The notes: generated by a model not told the origin, from the sequence alone. Positions 17,332 to 26,799 are shown, numbered from the stretch's first letter. The stretch: 64,000 bases of DNA from Patescibacteria group bacterium (GCA_035549555.1 DASZQR010000010.1:434001-498000), one strand, 5' to 3'. Numbers and translations are program-made.

Positions 17332-18835
17332 ATTTAAATTTTACAAATAAAATTATCCAAACCAAAATTGCAAATAAACTTGTATAATTTCCAATCGTTC
17401 TCGTTGATGTATTACCAAATACTGCTCCTTCTGATGAAATAAGCCCATTCTTGTCAGGTTTATAATTCCAACCTGGAAAGTAATTAATATACTTTCCATC
17501 AGAGATTTTATCAGGAAACTTATGTCCAAAATTAGGCCAATAATCAGGAAGTGAAGAAAACTGTTCTTCATTCCAAAAAGATCCAGTCAAATAATAACTA
17601 TCTCCTTTAGAGTACCAAATATCAGGTTTAAAAAAACTAAAATTCAATAAAATTGTTACTACTACGACAATAATCACAGACAAAAATTGTAACCTTACAA
17701 TTTCAAATTGCTTAATTATTAAGCCGCTCGCAAGTGCAAATGAAAAAGTTGCTGTAGACAAGAATCTCCAAGGAAACTGAATATATTTCATAAACGGTAA
17801 AATGTTCCAGATAAAGGTCGATTTATTATGTGTCATAAATAATGCAAAAATTCCTATTAAAACCAAAACAGTAAAAACTAAATTATCTTTTGTAAACTTT
17901 GTTTTTTGTTTTATTAAGATAATTACTCCAGTAATTGCTGGTACAATCCATTGTATTTGTCCAACAGACAATGAAAGTCCGTCGTTTGGTCCCCAGGTAG
18001 ACCCTCCATATCCCCAAAATCTAGAAATAAACAATTGATAGATCGTGACAAAATTTGCTCTCCAATCATAAATTCCGGTAGTTGTTGCATTAAGATTTAT
18101 AAACTTACTTTCAGTCGCAACCGGTAACAAATAAAATGCTGATAAAATTCCACTAAAAATTCCAGCAATAAACAAATAAATAAATGGTTTAATCTTTCTA
18201 ATTTGCAAAAATCTAAATATTATCCAAACAATCAAAAATGGTGCAAATAAAATTACTGATAAATTATGAGTAATAATTAAAAATGAAAACAATAAACTAA
18301 AAATTAACAAATCTTTTGTTCTATTTTTTTCTAAATAATTTTCGATTTCCAAAATAATAAGAGGGAAAAATACAAAGGCAAAAGCTTCAGGAAGCGCCCC
18401 TCGCACCCAAACATCAACTGCTCGATAAGGAGCATATAGATATATTATTGAAGAAACTAATGCTGACAAATTATTTCCCCAAATTTTTTTGGCTAAAAAA
18501 AACATTCCAATTCCAGAGAGAACTAATGACAAAATGAAAGTAATTTTTATTGAATCTATAAACGAAAATGTCAGTTTATGTATAATCTCTCCTGCCACAT
18601 ATACAAATTGTCCATAAAAATTAAACAGCGGTTCTCCAAATCCAGCCCCACTATCAGGTGCCCATCTGCAAGGAATTTGCAAAGATTGTATGCATTTATC
18701 AAATTCTATAAGTCTAAAAATATGAAAATCCTGGGTCGAAAACATTCCGAAACGAAGCATTTGATAAAAAGTTGGAATAAATAAGATTATAAGAAGTAGA
18801 ATTATAATAGAATTTCTCTTTAGAAGTTTATTCAT
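17312..18835 (-). CDS. Polytopic membrane protein, PTPS-related/YfhO-like, GT-C-like
   Basis: 507 residues, about 12 helices. The first loop has MFSTQDFHIFRL and LQIPCRWAPDSGAGFG followed by PLFNFYGQFVY; this is the pattern of the 6-pyruvoyl-tetrahydropterin-synthase-related membrane family, which despite its name is a predicted GT-C-like envelope protein. Near the C-terminus YFPGWNYKPDKNG matches the YfhO-type outer domain, but shortened. Paralog of 37355. Sits between two family A GT-C genes, so it likely works on the same glycan. Function unproven. Confidence 0.75.
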   Translation of the reverse strand: MNKLLKRNSIIILLLIILFIPTFYQMLRFGMFSTQDFHIFRLIEFDKCIQSLQIPCRWAPDSGAGFGEPLFNFYGQFVYVAGEIIHKLTFSFIDSIKITFILSLVLSGIGMFFLAKKIWGNNLSALVSSIIYLYAPYRAVDVWVRGALPEAFAFVFFPLIILEIENYLEKNRTKDLLIFSLLFSFLIITHNLSVILFAPFLIVWIIFRFLQIRKIKPFIYLFIAGIFSGILSAFYLLPVATESKFINLNATTTGIYDWRANFVTIYQLFISRFWGYGGSTWGPNDGLSLSVGQIQWIVPAITGVIILIKQKTKFTKDNLVFTVLVLIGIFALFMTHNKSTFIWNILPFMKYIQFPWRFLSTATFSFALASGLIIKQFEIVRLQFLSVIIVVVVTILLNFSFFKPDIWYSKGDSYYLTGSFWNEEQFSSLPDYWPNFGHKFPDKISDGKYINYFPGWNYKPDKNGLISSEGAVFGNTSTRTIGNYTSLFAILVWIILFVKFKYVSKDS

Positions 18836-20429
18836 TAAAAATATAATATGCTGGTTTTAAATTTGGATAATTTATTTGCAAAGTTGGTTTACTGTCAGCT
18901 GGAAAGTCATTTGGTTTGCCAATCAAAATTGTATTTTGTAAATTTTTATCAACATTATAATTAATATCTCTAAAAGTATAATTTGCCAATTTGTAACTTC
19001 CTTGTTGGTCCACCCAGCCATTAATTAATTGCCAATTCTTAGAAAACTGTTGGTAAATCCTTGGGTCCATTTTTGTATAAAACGCAAAGTAAATTTGCGG
19101 TTCAGAAATATCCTTTGCAACCATTATTTGTTTTGCGTTTGTACTTTTCAAATTGTTTACAATTTGCGATGTACCATAAATCATGTCAGATGCCTGATTG
19201 ACAGTTTGTCCAATCCAATATTTTTCAAACACATAAATAAAGTTAATCAAAAACAAAATAGTCATTCCATAAATAAAATAATTTTTCCATTTTTTATTCT
19301 TCAAATTTTCATAAATATAAAAGCCACCAATTGCTAAAACTATCTGGATGGCCGGCATTACAAATTCAGATCTATTTGCCGCATATCCAGGACCTTTAGT
19401 TAATGCAGCTGGAATTGGAGATATTAAAATCCAAAATAATAAAAATAAAATTTCCTTTTTCTGCCCTTCTTTGAAAAAGCTCCAAACAAATCCAGTTAAA
19501 AATAATACTTCTACAAAATACAAAACCCCAATTCCAGGAACCATACCATATGTTCCTTCCGCAGGCCCATTTGTAAATAAAAATTGTGGTGAAAAATAAG
19601 ATAAATAATTTTTTACAAATTGGATAGAAACATAAATCGGTTTATTGTAAAAAACTTTTGAAATTATAGATGGTTCTCCAACAACTTGAGCAAAATATCT
19701 ATCATCTGCAAAATTAATATCCGCAATTGAAGAACTCGCAACTCTACTTCCACCAATTAAAAAACCAGCCGCAGCAACAAATAAAACTATATTAGACAAA
19801 ACTAAGCTAATATTGAATATCTTTTTGTCTTTTAATTCGTTTTTATAAATAAAAAGTAAGGAGAAAAATATTAATGGAGTTAAAATTCTAGCAGTATGAT
19901 AAGTAAAAATATTAACTAAAAAAACTAAAAACGATAATAACAAATATCGTCTATTCTTTAAAGATTTTAAGAAAAACAAAATTCCAAGTGGCAGAAAAAA
20001 CGTTGTCAAATTTGCTTCAAAAGCACCTCGCGAGAGCATAATACTCCACGGAGATATTGCAAATAAAAGAGCAGAAAGCAATGATAATCTTTTATCTTTA
20101 AAAATTTCTTCAACAAGTAAATAAACAACAAGGATTGCTAGCGTTCCCAAAATCGCATTTGGAAGCCTGACAGCAAACTCATTAAGGCCAAAAACTGCAA
20201 CACTTGGAATTGTTAAATAAACATAAGCTGGTAATTTGTCGTCTCCAAAAGACTTAAAAACCAAAGGTAAAGTATTCCCCCACTGATCTTTACCAGTTTT
20301 TAAAATTGAATAGGCATCATATCCAAAAGAAGCCTCATCAGGAGTAAACCCAGCAGGGTGATTAGAAATCCCAATAACGCGAAACAAAAATCCCAATAAA
20401 AATATTACAACTAAAAACCATTTCCACAT
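18828..20429 (-). CDS. GT-C glycosyltransferase, tandem paralog family A, copy 4
   Basis: 533 residues, the shortest family A copy. Asp31-Glu32 in FTPDEASFGYDAYS, then LKTGKDQWGNTLP and DKLPAYVYLTIP. IYVSIQFVKNYLSYFSPQFLF is shared with copy 3. C-terminal domain has SEPQIYFAFYTKMDPRIYQ but lacks the H-x-D-K-x-x-F piece of copies 1-3. First gene of a three-gene operon; TATAAT ends 6 nt before its ATG. Confidence 0.87.
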   Translation of the reverse strand: MWKWFLVVIFLLGFLFRVIGISNHPAGFTPDEASFGYDAYSILKTGKDQWGNTLPLVFKSFGDDKLPAYVYLTIPSVAVFGLNEFAVRLPNAILGTLAILVVYLLVEEIFKDKRLSLLSALLFAISPWSIMLSRGAFEANLTTFFLPLGILFFLKSLKNRRYLLLSFLVFLVNIFTYHTARILTPLIFFSLLFIYKNELKDKKIFNISLVLSNIVLFVAAAGFLIGGSRVASSSIADINFADDRYFAQVVGEPSIISKVFYNKPIYVSIQFVKNYLSYFSPQFLFTNGPAEGTYGMVPGIGVLYFVEVLFLTGFVWSFFKEGQKKEILFLLFWILISPIPAALTKGPGYAANRSEFVMPAIQIVLAIGGFYIYENLKNKKWKNYFIYGMTILFLINFIYVFEKYWIGQTVNQASDMIYGTSQIVNNLKSTNAKQIMVAKDISEPQIYFAFYTKMDPRIYQQFSKNWQLINGWVDQQGSYKLANYTFRDINYNVDKNLQNTILIGKPNDFPADSKPTLQINYPNLKPAYYIFNE

Positions 20430-20435
20430 TAATTA

Positions 20436-20441
20436 ATTATA
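20436..20441 (-). promoter_or_regulatory. Leaderless -10 box for GT-C copy 4
   Basis: Minus-strand TATAAT with 6 nt to the ATG at 20429. The palindrome at 20454-20464 falls where a -35 box would be; no -35 consensus is seen. Confidence 0.55.
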
Positions 20442-20453
20442 AATGAAATTTAC

Positions 20454-20464
20454 AAGCTTCGCTT
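20454..20464. repeat. Mini-palindrome, CAAGCTYTGCTTA family, copy 1
   Basis: AAGC-TTC-GCTT hairpin inside TACAAGCTTCGCTTATAC. It overlaps the stop codon of the upstream GT-C gene and lies in the gap to the next minus-strand gene. Matches the copy at 41276 over 18 nt with two differences. Confidence 0.55.
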
Positions 20465-21677
20465 ATACGTAAACAAACACTCCAATAAAAATAATTAAAT
20501 TAACAGCACTCAATATAGTTGGCAATTGAGATGTCATCATAATATTTTGCAAAAAAGGAATTGATGGAACCCAAAAAAGATTATACATATTAAGTAAAAA
20601 CACAAACGACAAAATCACATAAGGAATTATAAATTCAGGAATTAATCCAACCAAAATAGTTGCAATCGGAAAAAGTGGATATAGATATCTCTCGTGAATT
20701 CTTGTAAAGAACAAAAATGAAATTAAAGCACTGATTGCAAGCATTATTAAAATCGTTTTTTCTTTTAATAAACTTTTTCTCTTTTTATAAATTAAAATAA
20801 TTCCCAAAATTAAACTTATTAAATATCCAATTACATGGGCCGTAACACCAAAATATTTAGTATTATCTAAAATTTTTCCTGGATTTACTAAATACCATAA
20901 ATTAAATGCATTTGCAGTTAAGTACCCAATTTCGCCAGGAAAAAATCTTTGTGTATATAAATTAAGTAACCAAATTGGCAAATTAATTTCTGGGTGAAAC
21001 CATATAGAAACAATTACTGTAAATATTCCAGAAATTATAATTGCTTTCATCCAATCGTTAATTTTATGTTTCTGCAAAATCCAAACAACTATTAATACTG
21101 GCAAAAATATTGTCAAAGATCCTTTAAATAAAATAGAAATTACAAAAAACAAAACTGATTTAACCAAATCTTTTTTGAATAAATAAAAAATAGAAATAAG
21201 TCCGAATAAATTTACAACCGAGTCAGTTTGCCCCCAAATTGCAGAGTTATAAAAACTAATTGGATTAAAAAGCCAAAGACAAGTCAAATATATTTTTTTT
21301 GTAAATTTGTAAATTAGAAAACCGATTCCCAAATCAGCAAAAATTCCAGGAAGTTTAAGTAAAATGACATTTCCATTTTGTTGCCAAAACCATATGAAAG
21401 CTGATGGGAAAAATCCAAAATGATTATTTAAATACCAGCTTAAATTATAAATTGTTTGATATATAAAAGACGTAAATCCAAAAAGTAAAATGTACAATGG
21501 CGGCTGATTGGGAATGGAATATGCAAAGCCTTTTCTTTCGTAAAACCCATTTAGACCTTTTAATGCCATCTGCCCCCAGGATAAGTTGTTATACAAATCT
21601 CCATGAAATGCTACAGAGATAAGTACCAACCTAATTATTAAAGCAAGTAAAAATATCAAGCTCAGCTTTTTAATCAT
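20463..21677 (-). CDS. GT-C family membrane glycosyltransferase (GT87/PIG-M-like)
   Basis: 404 residues. Short first loop with VAFHGDLYNNLSWGQMALKG and NQPPLYILLFG, then FADLGIGFLIYKF and LWLFNPISFYNSAIWGQTDSV: the NP..I..s.iwGQ.D pattern is typical of polyprenyl-P-mannose mannosyltransferases of the GT57/GT87 and PIG-M kind. The Asp in HGDL and the QTD Asp are likely active-site residues. Late TRIHERYLYPLFP is also typical of that group. Divergent from 21702. Confidence 0.82.
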   Translation of the reverse strand: MIKKLSLIFLLALIIRLVLISVAFHGDLYNNLSWGQMALKGLNGFYERKGFAYSIPNQPPLYILLFGFTSFIYQTIYNLSWYLNNHFGFFPSAFIWFWQQNGNVILLKLPGIFADLGIGFLIYKFTKKIYLTCLWLFNPISFYNSAIWGQTDSVVNLFGLISIFYLFKKDLVKSVLFFVISILFKGSLTIFLPVLIVVWILQKHKINDWMKAIIISGIFTVIVSIWFHPEINLPIWLLNLYTQRFFPGEIGYLTANAFNLWYLVNPGKILDNTKYFGVTAHVIGYLISLILGIILIYKKRKSLLKEKTILIMLAISALISFLFFTRIHERYLYPLFPIATILVGLIPEFIIPYVILSFVFLLNMYNLFWVPSIPFLQNIMMTSQLPTILSAVNLIIFIGVFVYV

Positions 21678-21701
21678 ATCTCTGATAAAATTGTATCACT
21701 A

Positions 21702-22421
21702 ATGCTACGAAAAATTGGTATCTTTTTAATTTTAATTACTTGGCCACTCTTCTTATTTGTAAATAATACTTTCAAAGATTTTACTCATTATTTACTACCT
21801 CTTGATCCAAAATTCGCAATTTTGCCTCTTTTATTTGTATTAATATATTTCCAATTCAAAAAACCGAAACTACTTTTGATTTCTTTAATCCCTTTAATAA
21901 TATTTTTTAGACCATTTTTCGGTCAGTCAATTTTTACTTTTGATTACCAAAGTCAGCAGAAGATTTTACAAGAACAAAAATTATATCCAAATATTTTTAC
22001 AGCAAGATTATTCCAAAACAAACTACAAATTCCAGTCACAAAATTTGAAAATAACTTTTTTGCATTAATCGACCCAAATAATTATTTTTTTGGTTTCGCG
22101 CCAAGGCAAATATCATTAGACAATCAAAATCTAAAAAAATTTCCGTTTCTTTCATTGCTATTTTTATTAGTGGGATTATATTTCATAAAAAATTTTAAAC
22201 ACAAAAAAATACTACTCTCATTTTTATTTGCTGCAATTATTAATCTTAGTTTAGTAACAAATTTCGATAGAAACGATTTTATTTTATGGCTACCATTATC
22301 AATAATAATTATTTATGGATTAAGTGTTTTTGATAAAAATTTTAAATATGCAAAATATTACCAAATTATTTTCATTGTATTTGCCTGTTTTGAAATAACA
22401 CGAATTATCTTACTTAAATGA
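21702..22421 (+). CDS. Membrane protein resembling the C-terminal half of family A GT-C enzymes
   Basis: 239 residues with about six helices. No catalytic DE loop. The middle (FQNKLQIPVTKFENNFFALI, then FAPRQI and a four-helix block) follows the order of the second half of the family A proteins (NKVTYFTVTFAKNYVNYFSP then helices), so it may be a shortened relative or an accessory subunit; this is inference from pattern, not an alignment score. Its stop overlaps the ATG of the family A gene at 22418 (ATGA), so the two are translated together. Confidence 0.6.
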   Translation: MLRKIGIFLILITWPLFLFVNNTFKDFTHYLLPLDPKFAILPLLFVLIYFQFKKPKLLLISLIPLIIFFRPFFGQSIFTFDYQSQQKILQEQKLYPNIFTARLFQNKLQIPVTKFENNFFALIDPNNYFFGFAPRQISLDNQNLKKFPFLSLLFLLVGLYFIKNFKHKKILLSFLFAAIINLSLVTNFDRNDFILWLPLSIIIIYGLSVFDKNFKYAKYYQIIFIVFACFEITRIILLK

Positions 22422-24187
22422 TAAAGAAATATTTACCATTCTTAATTTTTAGTCTCGCAATTTTACTTGCGTTTATTACAAGATTTTATTTATTAGGAAA
22501 AGCACCAGCAGGGCTTTATCTTGATGAGGCAGGTCAAGGCTACTCGGCATATTCTATTTTAAAAACAGGCAAAGATGAATTTGGCAGATCTTTTCCGATA
22601 GTTTTTAGAAGTTTCACAGATTTTAAAACTCCAGTTTATATATATTTAATAGTTCCATTAATCCCAATTTTTGGTTTAACAACTTTTACTGTCCGTTTTC
22701 CTTCCTTCTTTTTTAGTATGCTCACTTTTCCAGTTTTGTATTTGCTACTTGAAGAATTAATTCCACAAAAGGAAAAGAAAACTCATTTTTTGCTTTCATC
22801 AATTACTTGTTTGCTTTTAGCAATTTCTCCCTGGCACATTTTGTTTGGCCGCACCAATTTTGAATGCAATGTAGCATTATTTTTCTTTTTGACTGGCTGT
22901 TTATTTTTTTATCTTGCCATAGGCAAGACAAGCTCTGCTTACAAATCACATCGTCCCAAATTATTAATTTTATCAGCGCTTTTTTTCGCAATTGCGCTTC
23001 CTGCATATCATGCACAAAGAATCGTTACCCCTCTAATGATTTTAATTCTTATTATTCGTTTCAGAAAAACTTTGTTTTCTAAAAAATATTTTAAATATAT
23101 AATAATTGCTGGAACTATTGGCTTCATTATTACCTTACCAACTTTATCCATCGCCACAACTCCTGGTTTTCTAGCAAGAGCGGGTGGTTTAAATATTTTT
23201 ACTGTCAAAGAATCCGCAGGGTTTATTGAAAACTACAAAGGACCATTTGGCTTTATAATAAATTCCAAAATCTTTCTATCATTACAGGAATTTGGTTCTT
23301 TATATGTTTCTTATTTTTCTCCTCGAGAAATGTTTATTCTTGGTGATTCTGGCCCAAGGAGTTCTTTTCCAGAGCTTGCAACTTTTTTTGTCTGGCAATT
23401 TCCTTTTTATATTTATGGATTATATTTAATAGTAAAGAAAAAAGAATTAAAGGAACTAAGATTTTTTGTCATATCATTTTTATTAATCGCGCCAATCCCT
23501 GCTGCACTAACTCGAGATCCTTATTCAACAATCCGATCATTGCAAATGGTAATTCCATTAAATATTTTAATAGCACTAAGCATTGTAGAAATTTATAACA
23601 AAATAAGCAAAGCTTGCGGGACTTCGTCCGTGAAAAATAAAAATTATAAATTTATTTTTTGGCTAACTTTTATCTTTGTAATTATTTACTCTCTACTAAA
23701 ATTATATAGTTCAGTAATTATCTTAAATGAACATTACAGAGGAGAAGATTGGGATTATGGATGGCAACAAGCAACAAATATCATCAAAACTTTTACATCG
23801 CAAAGCGATGGTTACTCTCAAAATTTACCAATAGTTGTAGATAATTCTCGAAACGAACCATATATTCAATTAGCATTTTTCTTAAAAGCAGATCCAGTAA
23901 TTTATCAAAAAGAAAATTTCGAAGTACCATTAAACGAATATTATACAAATATGACAAGAAATAAAAACAAAATTATAGAAGTTCCAAATGGAAATAAAAT
24001 AACAACTCGTCCGATTGATTGGCAACATGATTTATTAGTTAAACAATATCTAATTGGAGATGAACTTGCAATTTCCTTGCAACAAATCAAAGAACACAAT
24101 TTAACTTTAATAAAACAAATAAACTATCCAGATGGAGATGTTGATTTAAGAATTGTAGAAACTAATCCAAAAACTCTTAAACACTAA
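22418..24187 (+). CDS. GT-C glycosyltransferase, tandem paralog family A, copy 5, with palindrome insertions
   Basis: 589 residues, the longest family A copy and the only one on the plus strand. Asp36-Glu37 in LYLDEAGQGYSAYS, then LKTGKDEFGRSFP. C-terminal domain has NEPYIQLAFFLKADPVIYQ. Compared with its paralogs it carries extra hydrophilic residues at three places (YLAIGKTSSAYKSH, ISKACGTSSVKNK, TSQSDGYSQN), each encoded by short DNA palindromes listed separately. Ends 11 bp inside the convergent cupin gene. Confidence 0.87.
   Translation: MIKKYLPFLIFSLAILLAFITRFYLLGKAPAGLYLDEAGQGYSAYSILKTGKDEFGRSFPIVFRSFTDFKTPVYIYLIVPLIPIFGLTTFTVRFPSFFFSMLTFPVLYLLLEELIPQKEKKTHFLLSSITCLLLAISPWHILFGRTNFECNVALFFFLTGCLFFYLAIGKTSSAYKSHRPKLLILSALFFAIALPAYHAQRIVTPLMILILIIRFRKTLFSKKYFKYIIIAGTIGFIITLPTLSIATTPGFLARAGGLNIFTVKESAGFIENYKGPFGFIINSKIFLSLQEFGSLYVSYFSPREMFILGDSGPRSSFPELATFFVWQFPFYIYGLYLIVKKKELKELRFFVISFLLIAPIPAALTRDPYSTIRSLQMVIPLNILIALSIVEIYNKISKACGTSSVKNKNYKFIFWLTFIFVIIYSLLKLYSSVIILNEHYRGEDWDYGWQQATNIIKTFTSQSDGYSQNLPIVVDNSRNEPYIQLAFFLKADPVIYQKENFEVPLNEYYTNMTRNKNKIIEVPNGNKITTRPIDWQHDLLVKQYLIGDELAISLQQIKEHNLTLIKQINYPDGDVDLRIVETNPKTLKH
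22912..22940. repeat. Two adjacent mini-palindromes inside a GT-C gene
   Basis: TCTTGCC-ATA-GGCAAGA (22912-22928) is a perfect 7-bp stem with a 3-nt loop; AAGC-TCT-GCTT (22930-22940) follows after one base and belongs to the CAAGCTYTGCTTA family (copy 2). Both are in frame and encode the extra loop residues IGKTSSAYK that the paralogous genes lack. Confidence 0.6.
23605..23629. repeat. Two adjacent mini-palindromes inside a GT-C gene
   Basis: AAGC-AAA-GCTT (23605-23615; CAAGCTYTGCTTA family copy 3, inverted) then GGAC-TTC-GTCC (23619-23629). They encode SKACGTSS, an extra hydrophilic stretch before the ninth or tenth helix. GACTTCGTCC recurs at the end of the GtrA-fusion gene (51516). Confidence 0.6.
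23796..23810. repeat. Mini-palindrome inside a GT-C gene
   Basis: CATCGC-AAA-GCGATG, perfect 6-bp stem with a 3-nt loop, encoding TSQSDG in the outer domain where paralogs have fewer residues. Confidence 0.55.
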
Positions 24188-24554
24188 ATTTATCATCAAA
24201 AACACTAGGAGCTTTCACCACAATCATTTCAACACTTTCTTTAACCTCAAAATTACTCAAAATGGATTCCGGGTATACAATTAAGAATTCTCCTCTTACT
24301 AGCTCAACTTTTATTTTATTTACAACCATCGAACAACTGCCGTCAATAACTATATTAATTTCAACTCCGCCTTTATGATAATGGCCTTCAACATAACTAT
24401 CTTCTGGTCCTAACTTTTTCCATGCAATTTCTACTTCATCTGTTTCCTGTAATGGAAATCCTTTATCATCCAAAAATCTCCCAACAAAATAACCTTTTAC
24501 AGAATTATCTTTTATATTTCCTTTTACAAACTTATTTTTATTCCCCAATTTCAT
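24177..24554 (-). CDS. Cupin domain protein
   Basis: 125 residues. EGHYHKGGVEINIVIDG is cupin motif 1 (G-x-H-x-H-x4-E), with metal ligands His and Glu; a second strand set with GEFLIVYPE gives motif 2. A single small beta-barrel. Cupins include sugar isomerases, epimerases and sensors; the substrate cannot be told. ATGA overlap with the GT-C gene upstream suggests a role in the same glycan pathway. Confidence 0.78.
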   Translation of the reverse strand: MKLGNKNKFVKGNIKDNSVKGYFVGRFLDDKGFPLQETDEVEIAWKKLGPEDSYVEGHYHKGGVEINIVIDGSCSMVVNKIKVELVRGEFLIVYPESILSNFEVKESVEMIVVKAPSVFDDKFSV

Positions 24555-26242
24555 TTCCCAGTAAAAATGTAAAACGCAGGTTCTCCAGATGGATATGCAA
24601 TTGCTTTTAGAAGTACTAAATCTTTCGGTACACGATTTGGTTCTTTTATAAAATCGACATTGCTTTCTTTTGCATCAGCAAGATATAAAGTTTGTGGACT
24701 AAGATCTTTACCAATGTTATAAATTCCAGAATCTTCTGGTGTTCCAAAATAAAACTTATCAATATGAGAAACTTTTCCAAAACCCTTTAATTCGACATCA
24801 TTTCCAATTGGAAAATTCTTTTGCCAGTCTGCTGGCGGATAAGGATACCAAGCGGCAAAAAATATCCAAGGCGGTTCGTTCGCTGTCGAAATAACAACAG
24901 TTTTATAATTTTTTTGTAAATTTTTTACATCAGTTATCGCTTCTTGGTATCCAGCATGCCACCAAATCTCGCTATCCCAGGGATAATGCACGTAATAATT
25001 ATGAATATACATTGCAAAACAAAGCAAAAAACCTCCTACATAAAAAATCAGAGCCAGTTTCTTGTAATTTCCTTTGAATAATTTAATGCCTTCAACAATT
25101 CCATAAGCAATTAAAAACGTTAATGGCGGCAAAATTAAAATAAGTCTTGTTGCATGATTTCCTCCGTCACGAGTTAATGCAGACGGAAGAACTCCAACAA
25201 CTACCCAAAATCCAATTAACAGTTTTGCCTTTTTGTCTTTGTATAGCGCAAAAAATAAAACAATTCCTGCAATCATTGAAACTGCTTCAATTTTATAAAA
25301 CTCCCCCATTCCAGTTGGCGACTGTCTCAAATTTGGATCTCCTTGGTTAAAGAAAAAATCAGCAGACAAAGTTTGTCCATAATGCTCTAGAACTTCTTTC
25401 CCCAAATATGTAAATTTATTTTCAAAAATCTTTGCAACAAAACTGCTTTCTCCCATCGCAAGATCTCGCTCTCTCAAAGTTCCGATATTTCCCTGCATTG
25501 TTGAATCACTAAAAACGCTGATATAATCAAATCTTTGTGGAGTTTTTAAAATTGAATAAGTAAGAGGCAATCCCATCAAAAGTCCTGCAATAATTGTATA
25601 AATAATATATTTTCGATTTAATTTAAAAATTTCTTTAAAATAAACAACAAATAAAAACACAAACAAAATCGGGATAAAAAGTTTTGCTGTACTATAAATC
25701 CAGGGACAAATAATAAAACAGATTACACTAATCCATAAATATTTCCCTTTGCCATTAATTGCCTTAAAGAAAAAGTAAAGTCCAATTATCAAAAAGAAAA
25801 GTAATTCTGTAACTTCAAAACCAGCTCTTGAATATTGTAAATCCCATGGAGAAAAAGTTAAGACTGCTGCAGCAACTAACGCTAGGTCTTCTCGTTTTGT
25901 TAATTCTTTAGTTAATAAATAAAGGGCCCAAATTCCCAGCAATCCAAAAATTACAGCCGGAAGTCTTACTCCAAGCGGAGAAATTCCAAAAATTGCAACT
26001 GTCGGCACAGCAGAATATAAATAAAGGGGCGTTCGATATTCAGCAATCGAATGAAATTGTAGAGGCCATGAGTTTCCATAATAATCTTTGCCAGTATGCA
26101 AGATTGAATATGCCTGATAACCCAAATCAAGTTCATCCCCAAAAAGACTTACAGGAACTTTATCTATTTGATAAATTCTTAAAATAAAAGCAATTATTAA
26201 TACTCCAACTAAAATTAATTTTGAATTTTTAAATATTTTCAT
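24551..26242 (-). CDS. GT-C glycosyltransferase, tandem paralog family A, copy 6
   Basis: 563 residues. Asp36-Glu37 in LFGDELDLGYQAYS, then LHTGKDYYGNSWP and YRTPLYLYSAVP. Mid-protein YSRAGFEVTELLFF keeps the W/Y-x-SR-G-x-E motif of the family. C-terminal domain: NEPPWIFFAAWYPYPPADWQ and VSHIDKFYFG, ending in a conserved Y-x-S-G-x-x-A-F-Y-I tail. ATGA overlaps on both sides. Confidence 0.87.
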   Translation of the reverse strand: MKIFKNSKLILVGVLIIAFILRIYQIDKVPVSLFGDELDLGYQAYSILHTGKDYYGNSWPLQFHSIAEYRTPLYLYSAVPTVAIFGISPLGVRLPAVIFGLLGIWALYLLTKELTKREDLALVAAAVLTFSPWDLQYSRAGFEVTELLFFLIIGLYFFFKAINGKGKYLWISVICFIICPWIYSTAKLFIPILFVFLFVVYFKEIFKLNRKYIIYTIIAGLLMGLPLTYSILKTPQRFDYISVFSDSTMQGNIGTLRERDLAMGESSFVAKIFENKFTYLGKEVLEHYGQTLSADFFFNQGDPNLRQSPTGMGEFYKIEAVSMIAGIVLFFALYKDKKAKLLIGFWVVVGVLPSALTRDGGNHATRLILILPPLTFLIAYGIVEGIKLFKGNYKKLALIFYVGGFLLCFAMYIHNYYVHYPWDSEIWWHAGYQEAITDVKNLQKNYKTVVISTANEPPWIFFAAWYPYPPADWQKNFPIGNDVELKGFGKVSHIDKFYFGTPEDSGIYNIGKDLSPQTLYLADAKESNVDFIKEPNRVPKDLVLLKAIAYPSGEPAFYIFTGK

Positions 26243-26799
26243 ATTAATTCTAAAAGCTCTGGAAATTTATCTGTTTTCATATCCTCCAATGTAAAATGGC
26301 CTTTATCTTTAAATTCATGTATTTTCGCATTTATTAAGACTTTATTTATTATCTCAAATGATTTTAATATATCTTGATCATCGTCTTTAGAAAATAAAAT
26401 ATGAATTATATTTACACGATCGGTCATACCAAGATCTATATCAAAATTAAAAAAATCTTTTGACCATTTCTGGTTTGGATCTATCCAAGGTGCAACCAGA
26501 ATTAACTTATCTATATATTTTTTATTTTCAGAAAGCCATCTAACTAAAAATCCTGCACCACAACTATGACCTATCAAAATAGAATTTTCATTTACGTCGA
26601 ACTTCTCAAATACTTCTTTCCATTTTGAATAATCTAATTTCCAAGGCTCTAGCATTTCCGGAGTTTGGGTAAAAATATTTTTTATTAATAATTGTTTTTG
26701 CAGCCAAGGAAACCAATGAGAATTAGAAAGAGATGGATATTTTTCATTAAAATATTCTTCTTCGTCACAAACTCCATGAATAATTAGTGCATTTTTCAT
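26239..26799 (-). CDS. RBBP9/YdeN-like alpha/beta hydrolase
   Basis: About 186 residues from the ATG that overlaps the upstream TGA; an earlier in-frame start would add 8 residues inside the neighbour. ALIIHGVCDEEE near the start is the oxyanion region; SILIGHSCGAGFLVRW is the nucleophile elbow with Ser in GHSCG; VAPWIDPNQ follows; the final GHFTLED supplies the His. Typical of RBBP9/YdeN serine hydrolases. Why it sits in a glycosyltransferase operon is not clear; it could trim acyl groups. Confidence 0.82.
   Translation of the reverse strand: MKNALIIHGVCDEEEYFNEKYPSLSNSHWFPWLQKQLLIKNIFTQTPEMLEPWKLDYSKWKEVFEKFDVNENSILIGHSCGAGFLVRWLSENKKYIDKLILVAPWIDPNQKWSKDFFNFDIDLGMTDRVNIIHILFSKDDDQDILKSFEIINKVLINAKIHEFKDKGHFTLEDMKTDKFPELLELI

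Noticed and set aside
21286-21301. Poly-T tracts as terminators or phase-variable repeats
   Set aside because: Such runs are common in this AT-rich DNA, lie inside genes and have no preceding GC stem.
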